Shown here in pieces: positions 42,722 through 52,153 of a stretch of DNA of 64,000 nt. The translations under genes and the position numbers were made by a program. Numbering within the stretch: position 1 is the stretch's first letter; each line of letters begins with the position of its first letter. The stretch spans positions 50,464-114,463 of the forward strand of contig NZ_JBALOQ010000006.1 in assembly GCF_036962705.1 (NCBI RefSeq), written 5' to 3'. The stretch is from Ferdinandcohnia sp036962705 (lineage in GTDB: Bacteria; Bacillota; Bacilli; Bacillales; Bacillaceae_L). The notes beneath the pieces are model-generated. The model was not told the origin of the DNA. It saw nothing but the letters and a program-made list of their open reading frames with translations, and did no database searches.

Positions 42722-42766
42722 AAAAAAGCAGAAGGTATAGATTTTATCTATATCAACTGCTTTTCT
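42722..42766. terminator. Hairpin with flanking A and T tracts
   Basis: AAAAAGCAG...CTGCTTTT with an inner TATAGAT/ATCTATA pairing. It stands next to the dus fragment and may be its orphan terminator or act on the gene at 42887. Confidence 0.55.
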
Positions 42767-42886
42767 ATTATCCCTACTACGCCAACCAAGCGACAACTTC
42801 ACAATAGCCAGGCATTGTTCGCATTTAGTGATGGGTGGGAAAAATGGATCAGTTCCCTGTCATTATTATAATCTTTGGACTTACGT

Positions 42887-43741
42887 CTAAATACGCATTA
42901 ATGCGCCATTAGGCTTTGGTAGATCTTGATCTATTATCTGATTCATTTTACAAAAATGCTCAAAAAATTGTTGTGCTAGCTCTCGTTCATTTGGGTCACT
43001 TTTCAACGAAACTATATCACGCAAAATTTGAGCCATCCATGAATTATCAAAATAGCGGTATTTACCTGTTTTCCATGTCATTTTGTCGGGGAATTTTTCA
43101 TTAACATAGTAATTCCAAAATAACATCTGATCCGATTCCTGTTCTGTAAGTTGGAGTTTGTATTTTGAATGGGCAGGAATAATCCCATCTTCACAAAGCT
43201 TACCGATAAAATCTTCATTCACCATATAGACACCTAAGATACGTCTGTCTTCTTCAGGCATGCTGGAATCCATTGCCGTTAACAGGACAGCGCTATTTTG
43301 GTGCAAGCGAATGGGTTTGTTTGGCTTCCCCTTGTTGACACCACTTTTTATTACACCAGAAAAAACCTTCCAATCTGAAAAAGAACGATCCTGTTCTTCT
43401 TTGTCACACCAAAAGACCATTTGTGATTCGGGATGAAGTTTATGGTTTTTCATAAGTTTTTCATGTTCTAAGCGAAGTTCCAGTCTTTTTCGTTGTAGTA
43501 TTCTTTCCTCTTCCTTCTTCGATTCTTCCTCCTTTCGTTCCATTTCCTTTTCTTGTATTATTTTTTCAAGTGAATTAGCTACACTTTTATCATGCAATTT
43601 TAAGTGCTCTCCAAATACATCTGGGAAAACAAACTTTTTATTTTCCGACGCGAAATGTATTTCAATAATAGAATCATTATGGTTAACTATACTACCCGCA
43701 CCAAAACGCTTGTGTGTAACTTTCTTATTGATTAGATTCAT
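42887..43741 (-). CDS. Conserved hypothetical protein with N-terminal SH3-like region
   Basis: A 284-residue soluble protein I cannot name. The first 50 residues (VTHKRFGAGSIVNHNDSIIE, IHFASENKKFVFP) resemble the small SH3/Tudor-like barrels found at the end of PcrA-type helicases. Then comes a charged helix (EKEMERKEEESKKEEE) likely to be a coiled coil, and a globular C-terminal part with RILGVYMVNEDF and FWNYYVNEKFPDKMTWKTGK. The ATG follows AAGGAGG. No operon partner is obvious. Confidence 0.7.
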   Translation of the reverse strand: MNLINKKVTHKRFGAGSIVNHNDSIIEIHFASENKKFVFPDVFGEHLKLHDKSVANSLEKIIQEKEMERKEEESKKEEERILQRKRLELRLEHEKLMKNHKLHPESQMVFWCDKEEQDRSFSDWKVFSGVIKSGVNKGKPNKPIRLHQNSAVLLTAMDSSMPEEDRRILGVYMVNEDFIGKLCEDGIIPAHSKYKLQLTEQESDQMLFWNYYVNEKFPDKMTWKTGKYRYFDNSWMAQILRDIVSLKSDPNERELAQQFFEHFCKMNQIIDQDLPKPNGALMRI

Positions 43742-44108
43742 TTTCTAGTCCTCCTTGTAGAAAAACTCGGTTACTATTACATAGTAATTTGACAATTTTT
43801 ATTTAACAAATTTACCTTTAAAGCTCACACAACTATTTGAATTTTTCTTTGGCTTGATATTCATAAAATCAATCGTAAGACTATTGTAACATTTTTCTGG
43901 ATGTTTCACAAACTTTCTTATTGACAACCTATTTTGTTGTGGGGTAAAATGAAATTTTATTCTCTGCATTCGCATGAAATAACTAAAAAAAAAGCCTCCA
44001 AAAAGGCACGAAACTTTTGGAAAGCCCCTATAAATAATCACTTGTTCATTGTTTTCAAGTGGAATGAGATCCGAAAACAAAACTTCATTTAAATGATGGC
44101 GATGGCAT
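43742..44108. other. Intergenic region, no gene supported
   Basis: An open frame of 93 codons on the minus strand (43799-44080) starts at a TTG without a ribosome site and shows no recognisable domain. I see nothing else in it. Confidence 0.45.
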
Positions 44109-44609
44109 TTACCCCCTGTATTTGATAGTTAGCCCTTTTAAGAAGTTTCTGGCGAAATTATCTCCGCATTCTTTATAGTTCTTATGTCCTTCTTTTCGTA
44201 ATAAGGCCCCTAGTTCTCCTTTTGTTACCCTTAATCCTACATTATCAAAAATATCTAGCATATCCTCAGTCGTTAACGCCAGTGCAATTTTGACTTTCTT
44301 TAAAAGTAGATTATTCACGTTTCCACTTGTCTTTAAAGAAGGTTCTGGTGGATTAGGTTGTCCTGGTTTTGGCTCCTGTTTCCCTCTTTTGTAAATAATA
44401 AGGCCATTTAAAAATGAGTCTAACATACTGTGAGTACACTTTATTTGATCTTCATTCTCATATTCATCATCATCGTATGTCTTTGTGAGAATCTTTACTA
44501 CCTCTGGTACTGATACCTCCACGCCACCAAGTTTAAAAATATCTGCCATTTCTTTATTTTTTATTTCCATTGCATATCTTAATCGGATTAAAATATCGTT
44601 ATTATCCAT
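44109..44609 (-). CDS. DUF1456 family protein (YehS-like)
   Basis: A 166-residue protein with two DUF1456 repeats, NDILIRLRYAMEIKNKEMAD and LLLKKVKIALALTTEDMLDI, joined by a Pro-rich linker. Each repeat ends with a conserved FLNGLI/FLKGLT stretch. E. coli YehS is of this type and about the same size. The function is unknown. The ATG at 44609 follows AAAGGA. It stands alone between intergenic regions. Confidence 0.85.
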   Translation of the reverse strand: MDNNDILIRLRYAMEIKNKEMADIFKLGGVEVSVPEVVKILTKTYDDDEYENEDQIKCTHSMLDSFLNGLIIYKRGKQEPKPGQPNPPEPSLKTSGNVNNLLLKKVKIALALTTEDMLDIFDNVGLRVTKGELGALLRKEGHKNYKECGDNFARNFLKGLTIKYRG

Positions 44610-44771
44610 AATTTGACCATTCCTTTTTTCAAATATTAATACCTGTCACTTAAAGCAACATGACACTATTCAGTCGATGTAGTAGTTTTTACCGATAACT
44701 AAAACAGAAACTCTAAAGTATGAATTCGGATTTTCCAACTGCCAGTAGTGATTTTCGATCCATGTATGCTA

Positions 44772-45683
44772 TTACTTCTTTTCCGCTAGCTTCGTAAGAA
44801 TTTCTTCGCAAATTTCATGAGTTTTCAGTGCATCCCGAGCAGAAATTACAGGTTCTGAATTTGTGCTGACTGCACGAATAAAATCTTTAACCATTTGCTC
44901 AAACCCTCTTTTAAACAAGGTTGGCTCCCAATCACTGCTCCGAACCTCAATATTTTCCATACCTTTCGAAATGACTAAGCTGGATACATTAGTGACCGTC
45001 CGCTTCTCCGATGGACCCATAACTTGGGCAATTTCCTCGGTGGTTCCATTATCCCTATTCATGATGCCGATTGCCGTGCCGCCTTTGGAAATAAATTGAA
45101 TCACAACGTGGTATAAGGATCCATTTTCCATACGGCCGGTCACAAGCATATCATCAATCGGGTGTGAAAATAAATACCTCATCGTATCCACTACATGGAT
45201 AAAATCATCGAAAACAAACGTTCTCGGCTCACCAGGAAGATTATTGCGGTTTTTCTGGACGACCACCATATTGGGCTGCGCAACTTCCTTTAACTTTACA
45301 TACGAAGGGGCGTATCTGCGATTAAATCCCGCCATAAGAATAAGACCTCGGTCCTCCGCAAGTTCAACAAGTCTATTAGCACCTTCATAATTGTCCGTAA
45401 TTGGTTTGTCCACAAACACATTGATTCCGTGATCTAGAAGCCACTTAACAATTTCCTCATGAGAGGATGTCGACGAATGGACGAATGCTCCCGTAATCCC
45501 ACTATCAACCATCGATTTGAGGTCAGAGTGAATATGTTCAAACCGATACTGGCTGGCAATTGTTTGTAACTTTTCTTGGTTTCTTGTGTAAAAGTGAAAC
45601 TCAATCTCCTTTAATCCACTATAAACTGGAAGATAAGCTTTTTGTGCAATGTCTCCAAGTCCAATAACCCCTATTTTAACCAC
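44772..45683 (-). CDS. Gfo/Idh/MocA family oxidoreductase
   Basis: A 303-residue NAD(P)-dependent oxidoreductase. Rossmann motif IGVIGLGDIAQKAYLPVYSG, then the family EKP-type lysine in FVDKPITDN and AGFNRRYAPSY. The GDIAQKAYLPV form is that of the MviM/YceM subgroup. Substrate unknown, probably a sugar derivative. I place the start at a GTG (45683), 6 bases after AGGGGGA; the open frame extends to 45722 without a ribosome site. A copy of the CGCGT repeat lies immediately upstream. Confidence 0.8.
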   Translation of the reverse strand: MVKIGVIGLGDIAQKAYLPVYSGLKEIEFHFYTRNQEKLQTIASQYRFEHIHSDLKSMVDSGITGAFVHSSTSSHEEIVKWLLDHGINVFVDKPITDNYEGANRLVELAEDRGLILMAGFNRRYAPSYVKLKEVAQPNMVVVQKNRNNLPGEPRTFVFDDFIHVVDTMRYLFSHPIDDMLVTGRMENGSLYHVVIQFISKGGTAIGIMNRDNGTTEEIAQVMGPSEKRTVTNVSSLVISKGMENIEVRSSDWEPTLFKRGFEQMVKDFIRAVSTNSEPVISARDALKTHEICEEILTKLAEKK

Positions 45684-45705
45684 AATAAATCCCCCTCTTC
45701 GATCT

Positions 45706-45734
45706 ACGCGTTCGCCTGTCACAATGACAACCCG
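45706..45734 (+). repeat. CGCGT-GTCACA repeat, copy 3
   Basis: Reads ACGCGTTCGCCTGTCACAAT then GACAACCCG, matching the element at 29311-29342 along its whole length with a few changes. Confidence 0.55.
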
Positions 45735-45972
45735 ATTATGTTTTACTTTGTTTTATAAAATCAGTCTAATTTTCTCAATAAATATACTTACAATAAATAT
45801 AGTGAAACGACAAACGATAAACAAGTTTATACCATTAAAAAAAGCTGGAGACATGGTTCGTTAATCGAGATTAAGCGCATACTGAAATCTAGCCTCTATG
45901 GTAAGTAACATAAGGATACCTATACCCTTTGAGTTCATTTAATCCATGTAACAAGAACTATGTATAATAAAT

Positions 45973-46020
45973 AAGACCGTGAATTCGTAAAAGAGTCTTT
46001 TAACGAATTCACGGTCTTTT
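45973..46020 (-). terminator. Terminator of the acetate transporter gene
   Basis: Perfect arms AAGACCGTGAATTCGT and complement with an inner AAGA/TCTT pairing, followed by T or A tracts on both sides. Confidence 0.8.
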
Positions 46021-46073
46021 GTCTTTTAATAATTAAATATTAAGAAACGCTCCAAAAGTAATTAATTAATAGA

Positions 46074-46706
46074 TTAAATAACTATTTTTTTTGATTTAAA
46101 GTCATTTACTAGACGCTCTTGAACTTTAATTTCACCAATTGGTAAGATGGTTTTTCCATATACTTCATTTAGCACTTGTGCCATAGCCGCATAGATGGCT
46201 GTAAAACCACAAAGAATCCCTTCATATCCAGCAATCGTTAAAATCAAGCTAGAGCCTGTGAAATTTCCAATTGCCAATAAGAAAAATAGAATCGTAAGTG
46301 TTCCAAAAACAAGTTGAAGGGCTTTGTTAATACGCAAAGTTCCGATAAACATGAATAACGTGAAAAGTCCCCACATAAACAGATAAGCGGCCATTGATAA
46401 AGAACCAGCAGCTTCACCATAGCCCATTAATGGAATCATGTTTAATGCAACCAATGATAACCAGAAAAAACCATAGGACGTAAAGGCTGTTGTTCCAAAT
46501 GTATTGTTTTTCTTGAATTCCATGATGCCCGCAATAACTTGTGCTAAGCCACCATAAAATATTCCCATTCCTAAAATCATTGCATCCAATTCAAAAAAAC
46601 CTGCATTATGAATGTTCAGCAAGATTGTTGTCATCCCGAATCCCATTAATCCAAGTGGAGCAGGGTTTGCTGTTATTTCTTTGATGTTTGTAACTGTCTT
46701 GTCCAA
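46074..46706 (-). CDS. Acetate uptake transporter (GPR1/FUN34/YaaH family)
   Basis: A 210-residue membrane protein with six helices. The family signature NPAPLGLMGFGMTTILLN is near the N terminus, followed by GIFYGGLAQVIAGIMEF. E. coli SatP of this family imports acetate and succinate with protons. I place the start at the TTG at 46706, 8 bases after TTTGGAG; the GTG at 46715 overlaps that site. It is a single gene with its own terminator. Acetate uptake would fit the acetoin-type operon metabolically. Confidence 0.85.
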   Translation of the reverse strand: MDKTVTNIKEITANPAPLGLMGFGMTTILLNIHNAGFFELDAMILGMGIFYGGLAQVIAGIMEFKKNNTFGTTAFTSYGFFWLSLVALNMIPLMGYGEAAGSLSMAAYLFMWGLFTLFMFIGTLRINKALQLVFGTLTILFFLLAIGNFTGSSLILTIAGYEGILCGFTAIYAAMAQVLNEVYGKTILPIGEIKVQERLVNDFKSKKIVI

Positions 46707-46907
46707 TAAATTCACTCCAAATTGATATACATTATGTTAACACATAGGTTGTATTATAGGCACGGCGATACTGTCATGTCAACTTTCGTTCTCTTCCAAA
46801 TATTGCTGAAAGTTGTACGTTTTCTAATCATTTCTAGTTACATACGTAACCATCTCCACTTTTGTAAAGCGTTATCTGTAGAACGATGTATTCAGACTCA
46901 ATTATTT

Positions 46908-47750
46908 TTATGAATAAATTATGCTCAAGAAATTTTGTTCAGTTTGCGATAATGTATAGTTTTTGCGAGTGATAAGATGTGTCTCAAGATAGCGATATTC
47001 CTCAGGTACTATAGCAGTATCTTTTATTCCAAAACGATCTGCTACTTTTCTAGGCATCATTGTGATTCCTAATCCTGAATCTGCACATTTCACTAAAGTT
47101 TCTAAAGCACCTACTTCAATAGTTTCTCCTAATCTTAAATGATATCTTTGATAAAGAGATTCCATATGTGATCGATAAAAACAGCCATAACTAAAGACAA
47201 TTATTGACTTACCATCCAGTACTTCTTTCCAATCGTCTTTTTTTGACACTCCATTTCCAATTAAAACCATCTCTTCAATCCATATTTTTTCTGAAATTAC
47301 CTGTTTATCATTAATAGGACCAGTCACGAATGCTAAATTAATATCTCCACTACATACTTTTTCAACCATTGCATCTGTTGTCCCAGTTTGCAAACGAATA
47401 GGTACATGGGGATGTAACTCATGAAAACTTCTTAGACCATCCGTTAGTCTTACGGCTGCTGCTGATTCCATTGCTCCAATTTGAAGAGTCGGCTCAAATC
47501 CTTGCATAATCGTCTCTGTTTCTTCCCATTTTAGGAGCAATTGTTTGTATTGCTTAAATAAGACTTCACCCTTTTGTGTTAATTTCATGCCAGACCGGCT
47601 CCTAAAAAACAATTGTGCATTATAATGAGCTTCTAACTTTTTTATTTTTGCAGTCATATTTGACTGCAAGTGATTTAACCTCCGAGCAGCTTCAGATAGA
47701 CTTCCTTCTTCTGCAACTGCAACGAAGGCCTGTAAATCTTCAATATGCAT
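46908..47750 (-). CDS. LysR-type transcriptional regulator
   Basis: A 280-residue regulator. The N-terminal helix-turn-helix is EDLQAFVAVAEEGSLSEAAR, RRLNHLQSNMTAKIKKLE; the rest is the effector-binding domain (LQIGAMESAAAVRL onward). It resembles B. subtilis CzcR/YofA-like regulators in outline. It is divergent from an MFS transporter gene 117 bases away, the usual arrangement in which a LysR protein controls its neighbour. TAAT- and ATTA-rich DNA lies in the gap but no clear T-N11-A box was chosen. Confidence 0.88.
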   Translation of the reverse strand: MHIEDLQAFVAVAEEGSLSEAARRLNHLQSNMTAKIKKLEAHYNAQLFFRSRSGMKLTQKGEVLFKQYKQLLLKWEETETIMQGFEPTLQIGAMESAAAVRLTDGLRSFHELHPHVPIRLQTGTTDAMVEKVCSGDINLAFVTGPINDKQVISEKIWIEEMVLIGNGVSKKDDWKEVLDGKSIIVFSYGCFYRSHMESLYQRYHLRLGETIEVGALETLVKCADSGLGITMMPRKVADRFGIKDTAIVPEEYRYLETHLITRKNYTLSQTEQNFLSIIYS

Positions 47751-47867
47751 GCCTTAACATCCCCCTCCCATCAAAAAAAGTGATGGATATATCATTTAAT
47801 AACATTTTCTTTAATCAATTATATTCATTATATTAATCATATAACCACTAGGAAAGGAAAATTTTTT

Positions 47868-49016
47868 ATGAATAGGAAGGGTTTGGAATTAGTTCTGCTC
47901 GGTTTTTTTACGTTAGCTATTGTAATGGGGATAGGCCGCTTTGCTTATACACCATTATTTCCCTACATGGATAACCTATCATCAAAAGCTGCAGGATGGC
48001 TTGCTTCAGCAAACTATACTGGTTATTTTTTAGGAGCATTTCTTGTAAGATCCATTCACCCAACACGTCAACGCTTTCTTTTTTATATCTGGACCAACAT
48101 TGTCACCACTATCCTGATGGGTGTTACTATGTCATTTAGTATTTGGTTACTATTACGTTTTATTTCAGGGGTTACAAGCGCCATTGTTTTTGTATTTATA
48201 TCCGGATGGATATCCCAAGAAATTCATAATTACGAAGGCAAAAATCGAAATGGAATTATATTTGGAGGTGTGGGATTCGGAATTTTTCTTTCCGGTTTTT
48301 TAGTTCCATTATTAATGCCGATCTCTAACTGGAGAGTTATTTGGATCATGCTTGGACTAATTAGTATTGTTTTCACATTGATTTTCTATAGGTTCTTACC
48401 TGAATCTAACCAAACATTACATTCTCCCCACAAAAAAGACTCAACTGATTCTAAGCGTTCTGTTCTCGCTTTATATATTTGTTATTTTTGTGAGGGCTTT
48501 GGATATATTATTTTTGGTACTTTTATAGTTGCAAAGTTAAGTAGTAATGAAGCCTTACCTATTTCTCCATCTATAATATGGGCTATAACTGGATTAGCGG
48601 CTATCCCTTCCTGTTTGTTTTGGACGTGGCTGCGAAATCGTATATCTTTAATTCGAACTCTTTCTATAGCCTATATTGTACAATTAACTGCCATAGTTCT
48701 TGATACAATCTCTTCCTCCCTTTTCTTCACAATTCTCAGTGGGATAGGGTTTGGGGGAACATTTATAGGGATTACAGTCTTATCATTTGAGATGGCTCGC
48801 CAATTGCGGCCAGATGCCCCCCAACAGCTTATTGCTGGTATAACCGCAGTATATGGAATAGGACAATTGTTAGGTCCAATTGCGACATCGTTTTTACATC
48901 CCGATCGCTCCTTTGTTCCATCTTTTTTATTATCTGCAGTTGTTATTTTTGTTGGTTTGGTGACTTTTCTTATTTCGGAAAAAATCTCAAGTATTAAAGT
49001 TAAAGAAAGTCTTTAA
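47868..49016 (+). CDS. YbfB/YjiJ family MFS transporter
   Basis: A 382-residue transporter with 12 membrane helices. The start of helix 1 (LVLLGFFTLAIVMGIGRFAY, TPLFPYM) is characteristic of the YbfB/YjiJ group, and GFGYIIFGTFIVAKL opens the second half. The substrate is unknown; these are thought to be exporters. The ATG follows AGGAAAGG. The divergent LysR regulator probably controls it. Confidence 0.85.
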   Translation: MNRKGLELVLLGFFTLAIVMGIGRFAYTPLFPYMDNLSSKAAGWLASANYTGYFLGAFLVRSIHPTRQRFLFYIWTNIVTTILMGVTMSFSIWLLLRFISGVTSAIVFVFISGWISQEIHNYEGKNRNGIIFGGVGFGIFLSGFLVPLLMPISNWRVIWIMLGLISIVFTLIFYRFLPESNQTLHSPHKKDSTDSKRSVLALYICYFCEGFGYIIFGTFIVAKLSSNEALPISPSIIWAITGLAAIPSCLFWTWLRNRISLIRTLSIAYIVQLTAIVLDTISSSLFFTILSGIGFGGTFIGITVLSFEMARQLRPDAPQQLIAGITAVYGIGQLLGPIATSFLHPDRSFVPSFLLSAVVIFVGLVTFLISEKISSIKVKESL

Positions 49017-49241
49017 TTTTTTTCAAAACTGCCTACCTTTTTTCTACGAATGTCTAATATCATCCACAGCTACTGGAGTATACTTAATGGTTTTCTTTTA
49101 ATGCATTGATTTTTCTCCGAATTGTGTCCATTACATCTTCATGATCCATTTATTCTTTTATTTGATAACTTTCAAAGTAACTTCTAGGAGAATAGTCATC
49201 TGGTATTTTTTTACTATTTTACTTAAAGACATTATATAGAC

Positions 49242-49270
49242 TTGTCACAAAATTTGAAATAAATTAACAT
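49242..49270 (+). promoter_or_regulatory. Sigma-A promoter of the binding-protein/melA genes
   Basis: TTGTCA (49242-49247), 17 bases, TAACAT (49265-49270). Confidence 0.6.
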
Positions 49271-49287
49271 ATGAATGCGATTTGTTT

Positions 49288-49301
49288 TGTTAACGCTTCC
49301 A
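49288..49301 (+). promoter_or_regulatory. cre site (CcpA) before the binding-protein/melA genes
   Basis: TGTTAACGCTTCCA matches the cre consensus at 13 of 14 positions and lies just downstream of the predicted transcription start, a repressing position. Confidence 0.65.
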
Positions 49302-49427
49302 TTCCGGTAAATAAAGGAGGGGTCAAAAAAATACAAGTTTATTAGGTTTTTCATTTCAACAGACTTTTATTTTAAAAATTGCCCTAAGGAGAGATTCTAA
49401 TTAAAAAAGAAAAGCTTATGGCTTTTA

Positions 49428-50675
49428 ATGCTCTTATTTACTTTTGGATTGATACTAGCCGCATGTACTGCTGATGAAGGTTCAACACCTCCAACAGATA
49501 AAAATGACCCCTCTTCAAAAGAGGGTATTTCTGGTGAGATAACGGTTTGGGCACATCCATATACGGGTGGTGCGGAAGAAGAAACTGCGATGTGGGACAA
49601 AATGATTGCTTCTTTTGAAGACCAATACGATGTAAAAGTTAATTTTGAAACCATACCGTGGCCAAACCGTGATCAGAAAATACTTACCGCACTTGCTTCT
49701 AACACGGGTCCAGATATTTTTTATGTAATTCCAGACCAAATGCCACAATATGCTGATGTGGGTATGTTAGTAGAACTTGATCCCTATTTAGAGGACAACG
49801 ATATGGATGATTTTGTTGAAACAGCATTAATGGCGACCCAGTGGAAAGGTAAAACTTACGGCCTTCCAATCTTACAGGAAGCAACAACATTCTTTTATAA
49901 CGTCGATGTCATTGAAGCAATAGGAGAAGATCCAAATAACCTTCCAAAAAACTGGGATGAATTTAAAGATTGGGCTGAAAAAGCGAAAGCGAAAGGATAT
50001 TATGCCATGAGTTATCCAGGTGGTGGTTCCATGAACCACACATTGTATCCATGGCTTTGGCAGGCAGGCGGAAATGTTGTAAACGAGGATAATGAAGTTT
50101 TAATCAATAGCCCAGAGGGTTTAGAAGCCTTTGAACTTATTAATGACATGTATCAAAAAGGCTGGATTCCTGAGGATTCAATAACGGCTACAGATCATAA
50201 CGGATTATGGTTAGGTGGAAAAATATTAGCTGTAATGGGATCTGCAGATTTAATATCTGTACTACAAGAAGAGGGAGATTTTGATTTTGTCATTTCACCA
50301 CCACTAAAAAATAAGGAACAATACGCTTATGGTACGACAGGAATGTTTGTTGTTGCTTCTAATAGTGATAATCCAGATGCAGCAGCTGAGTTTTTAAAAA
50401 CAATTACAAATGCAGACAATCAACGAGCCTTTAATTCTTTAACAAATTTTATTCCTACAAGGGAATCGGCTAAAGATATTTTTGCTGAAGGAGATCCTTT
50501 AAGTTATATCGCAGCGAACACACAATACGCACTACCTGGGGTAATCCATCCGAAAGGTCGAGCGATCATGCCATTAATTCAGGCAGAATTACAAGCCATG
50601 ATGGCAGGCGAAAAAACACCTCAGGAAGCAATTGATGCTGCTGAAAAAGCAATTGAAGCAGAGATTGCAAAGTAA
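49428..50675 (+). CDS. Sugar ABC transporter substrate-binding lipoprotein, start codon apparently lost
   Basis: A 415-residue family-1 solute-binding protein from the first usable ATG. Lipobox ILAAC, then a linker, then ITVWAHPYTGGAEEETAMWD and the typical LPILQEATTFFYNVDV. The ribosome site AAGGAGAG (49386-49393) is placed for a start at 49401, which in frame would give KKKSLWLLMLLFTFGLILAA, a perfect signal peptide. Yet codon 49401 is TTA, one base from the expected TTG. From the ATG at 49428 the signal lacks its basic end. It precedes melA by 69 bases, so the ligand is probably an alpha-galactoside. No permease genes lie near. Confidence 0.75.
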   Translation: MLLFTFGLILAACTADEGSTPPTDKNDPSSKEGISGEITVWAHPYTGGAEEETAMWDKMIASFEDQYDVKVNFETIPWPNRDQKILTALASNTGPDIFYVIPDQMPQYADVGMLVELDPYLEDNDMDDFVETALMATQWKGKTYGLPILQEATTFFYNVDVIEAIGEDPNNLPKNWDEFKDWAEKAKAKGYYAMSYPGGGSMNHTLYPWLWQAGGNVVNEDNEVLINSPEGLEAFELINDMYQKGWIPEDSITATDHNGLWLGGKILAVMGSADLISVLQEEGDFDFVISPPLKNKEQYAYGTTGMFVVASNSDNPDAAAEFLKTITNADNQRAFNSLTNFIPTRESAKDIFAEGDPLSYIAANTQYALPGVIHPKGRAIMPLIQAELQAMMAGEKTPQEAIDAAEKAIEAEIAK

Positions 50676-50744
50676 CGGAACACGAAACATATATAAAACA
50701 AAAAGAACTTAGGAAATTCACGTAAATAAGGGGGGAAAACATTA

Positions 50745-52046
50745 ATGTCAAAAATAACCATCATTGGTGCGGGAAGTACAGCTTTTGCTAAAAACTTACT
50801 AGGAGATTGCATGACTGTAGAAGCACTTCAAGATTTCGAATTTGCATTATTTGATATCGACCATGAAAGATTAAAAGATTCGGAAGCCATGTTGACGAAT
50901 TTAAAGAAAAGTCTTAAGTCAACTGTGAAAATTGCTTCCTATACGGACCGTAAACAGGCGTTAAGAAATTCAAAATATGTAATCAACACGATTCATGTAG
51001 GTGGGTATAATCCAGGCACAATCACTGACTTTGAGGTACCTAAAAAATATAATCTCCGTCAAACGATTGCCGATACAGTTGGAATCGGTGGTATTTTCCG
51101 TAGCTTACGTACGATCCCGGTTCTTATGGACATCGCTAAAGATATGGAAGAGGTTTGTCCTGATGCTTTGTTTTTAAATTATACAAACCCAATGGCCGTT
51201 TTGACCGGTTCGATGTTACGGTATACCAATATTAAAACCGTAGGGTTATGTCACAGTGTCCAAGTTTGTGCTGATAGACTACTAGATTCTTTGGAAATGC
51301 CTAAGGACAATATACAGTGGAAGATTGCAGGTATAAATCATATGGCCTGGCTATTGGAAGTTACGCGTGACGGAAAAGATTTGTACCCAGAAATCAAGCA
51401 AAAAGCAAAGGTAAAGCACAAAACAAAACATGATGATATGGTTCGTTTCGAATTAATGAAACACTTTGGTTATTATGTCACCGAGTCCTCGGAGCATAAT
51501 GCCGAATATCATCCATACTTTATTAAAAGTAAATATCCGGAGTTAATTGATCGTTTGAATATTCCGTTGGATGAATATCCAAGAAGATGTGTCAATCAAA
51601 TTGAAGGCTGGAAAAATATGCGTGAGGGTTTGGTAAATAACAAAAATCTAACCCATGAACGTACACACGAATATGGCTCACACATTATTGAAGCAATGGA
51701 AACAAATGTACCTTTTAAATTCGGGGGTAATGTCTTAAACACAGGTGGTTTGATTAGTAATCTTCCAGAAAAAGCATGTGTGGAAGTCCCTTGTGTTGTT
51801 GACCGAAGCGGAGTTGCTCCTACCTATGTTGGAGAGCTTCCTGAACAATTAGCGGCTTTAAACCGATCCAATATTAATACGCAATTACTGACCATCGAAG
51901 CTGCAATGACAAGGAAAAAGGAATATATTTATCAGGCAGCGATGTTAGACCCACATACCGCAGCAGAACTGTCTCTAGATGATATTGTTTCATTATGTGA
52001 TGACTTAATTGAAGCACACGGGGATTGGTTACCAAAATATAATTAA
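50745..52046 (+). CDS. melA: Alpha-galactosidase, glycoside hydrolase family 4
   Basis: A 433-residue NAD- and Mn-dependent GH4 enzyme. The N-terminal Rossmann start is ITIIGAGSTAFAKNLLGD. Then come NYTNPMAVLTG, LCHSVQ (catalytic and metal-binding Cys-His), and GINHMAW with the second metal histidine. These match MelA-type alpha-galactosidases, which split melibiose and related sugars in the cytoplasm by a redox mechanism. It follows a sugar-binding lipoprotein gene. In B. subtilis the permease genes melD and melC lie between them; here they are missing. A cre site upstream suggests glucose repression. Confidence 0.9.
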   Translation: MSKITIIGAGSTAFAKNLLGDCMTVEALQDFEFALFDIDHERLKDSEAMLTNLKKSLKSTVKIASYTDRKQALRNSKYVINTIHVGGYNPGTITDFEVPKKYNLRQTIADTVGIGGIFRSLRTIPVLMDIAKDMEEVCPDALFLNYTNPMAVLTGSMLRYTNIKTVGLCHSVQVCADRLLDSLEMPKDNIQWKIAGINHMAWLLEVTRDGKDLYPEIKQKAKVKHKTKHDDMVRFELMKHFGYYVTESSEHNAEYHPYFIKSKYPELIDRLNIPLDEYPRRCVNQIEGWKNMREGLVNNKNLTHERTHEYGSHIIEAMETNVPFKFGGNVLNTGGLISNLPEKACVEVPCVVDRSGVAPTYVGELPEQLAALNRSNINTQLLTIEAAMTRKKEYIYQAAMLDPHTAAELSLDDIVSLCDDLIEAHGDWLPKYN

Positions 52047-52153
52047 TTGCATCTTTCAATTGTCCGCGATCTCTTAGTCCTATGTAGTAAATACATTCGT
52101 CCTATTAGGTCACGGGAAATTTTTAAAATCTAACAAATAAGGAGATTAAAAAA

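Larger units (their letters stand above)
45684..46073. other. Intergenic region with a repeat and a terminator
   Basis: It contains the CGCGT-GTCACA repeat at 45706-45734 and a strong terminator at 45973-46020. Nothing else is seen. Confidence 0.6.
49017..49427. other. Intergenic region before the mel-type genes
   Basis: The part 49017-49200 has no intact gene. A short frame on the minus strand (MDHEDVMDTIRRKINALKEN then H) may be a fragment. From 49242 on come a promoter, a cre site and the ribosome site of the binding-protein gene. Confidence 0.5.

Noticed and set aside
43799..44080. Minus-strand frame of 93 codons
   Set aside because: TTG start without ribosome site and no recognisable domain.
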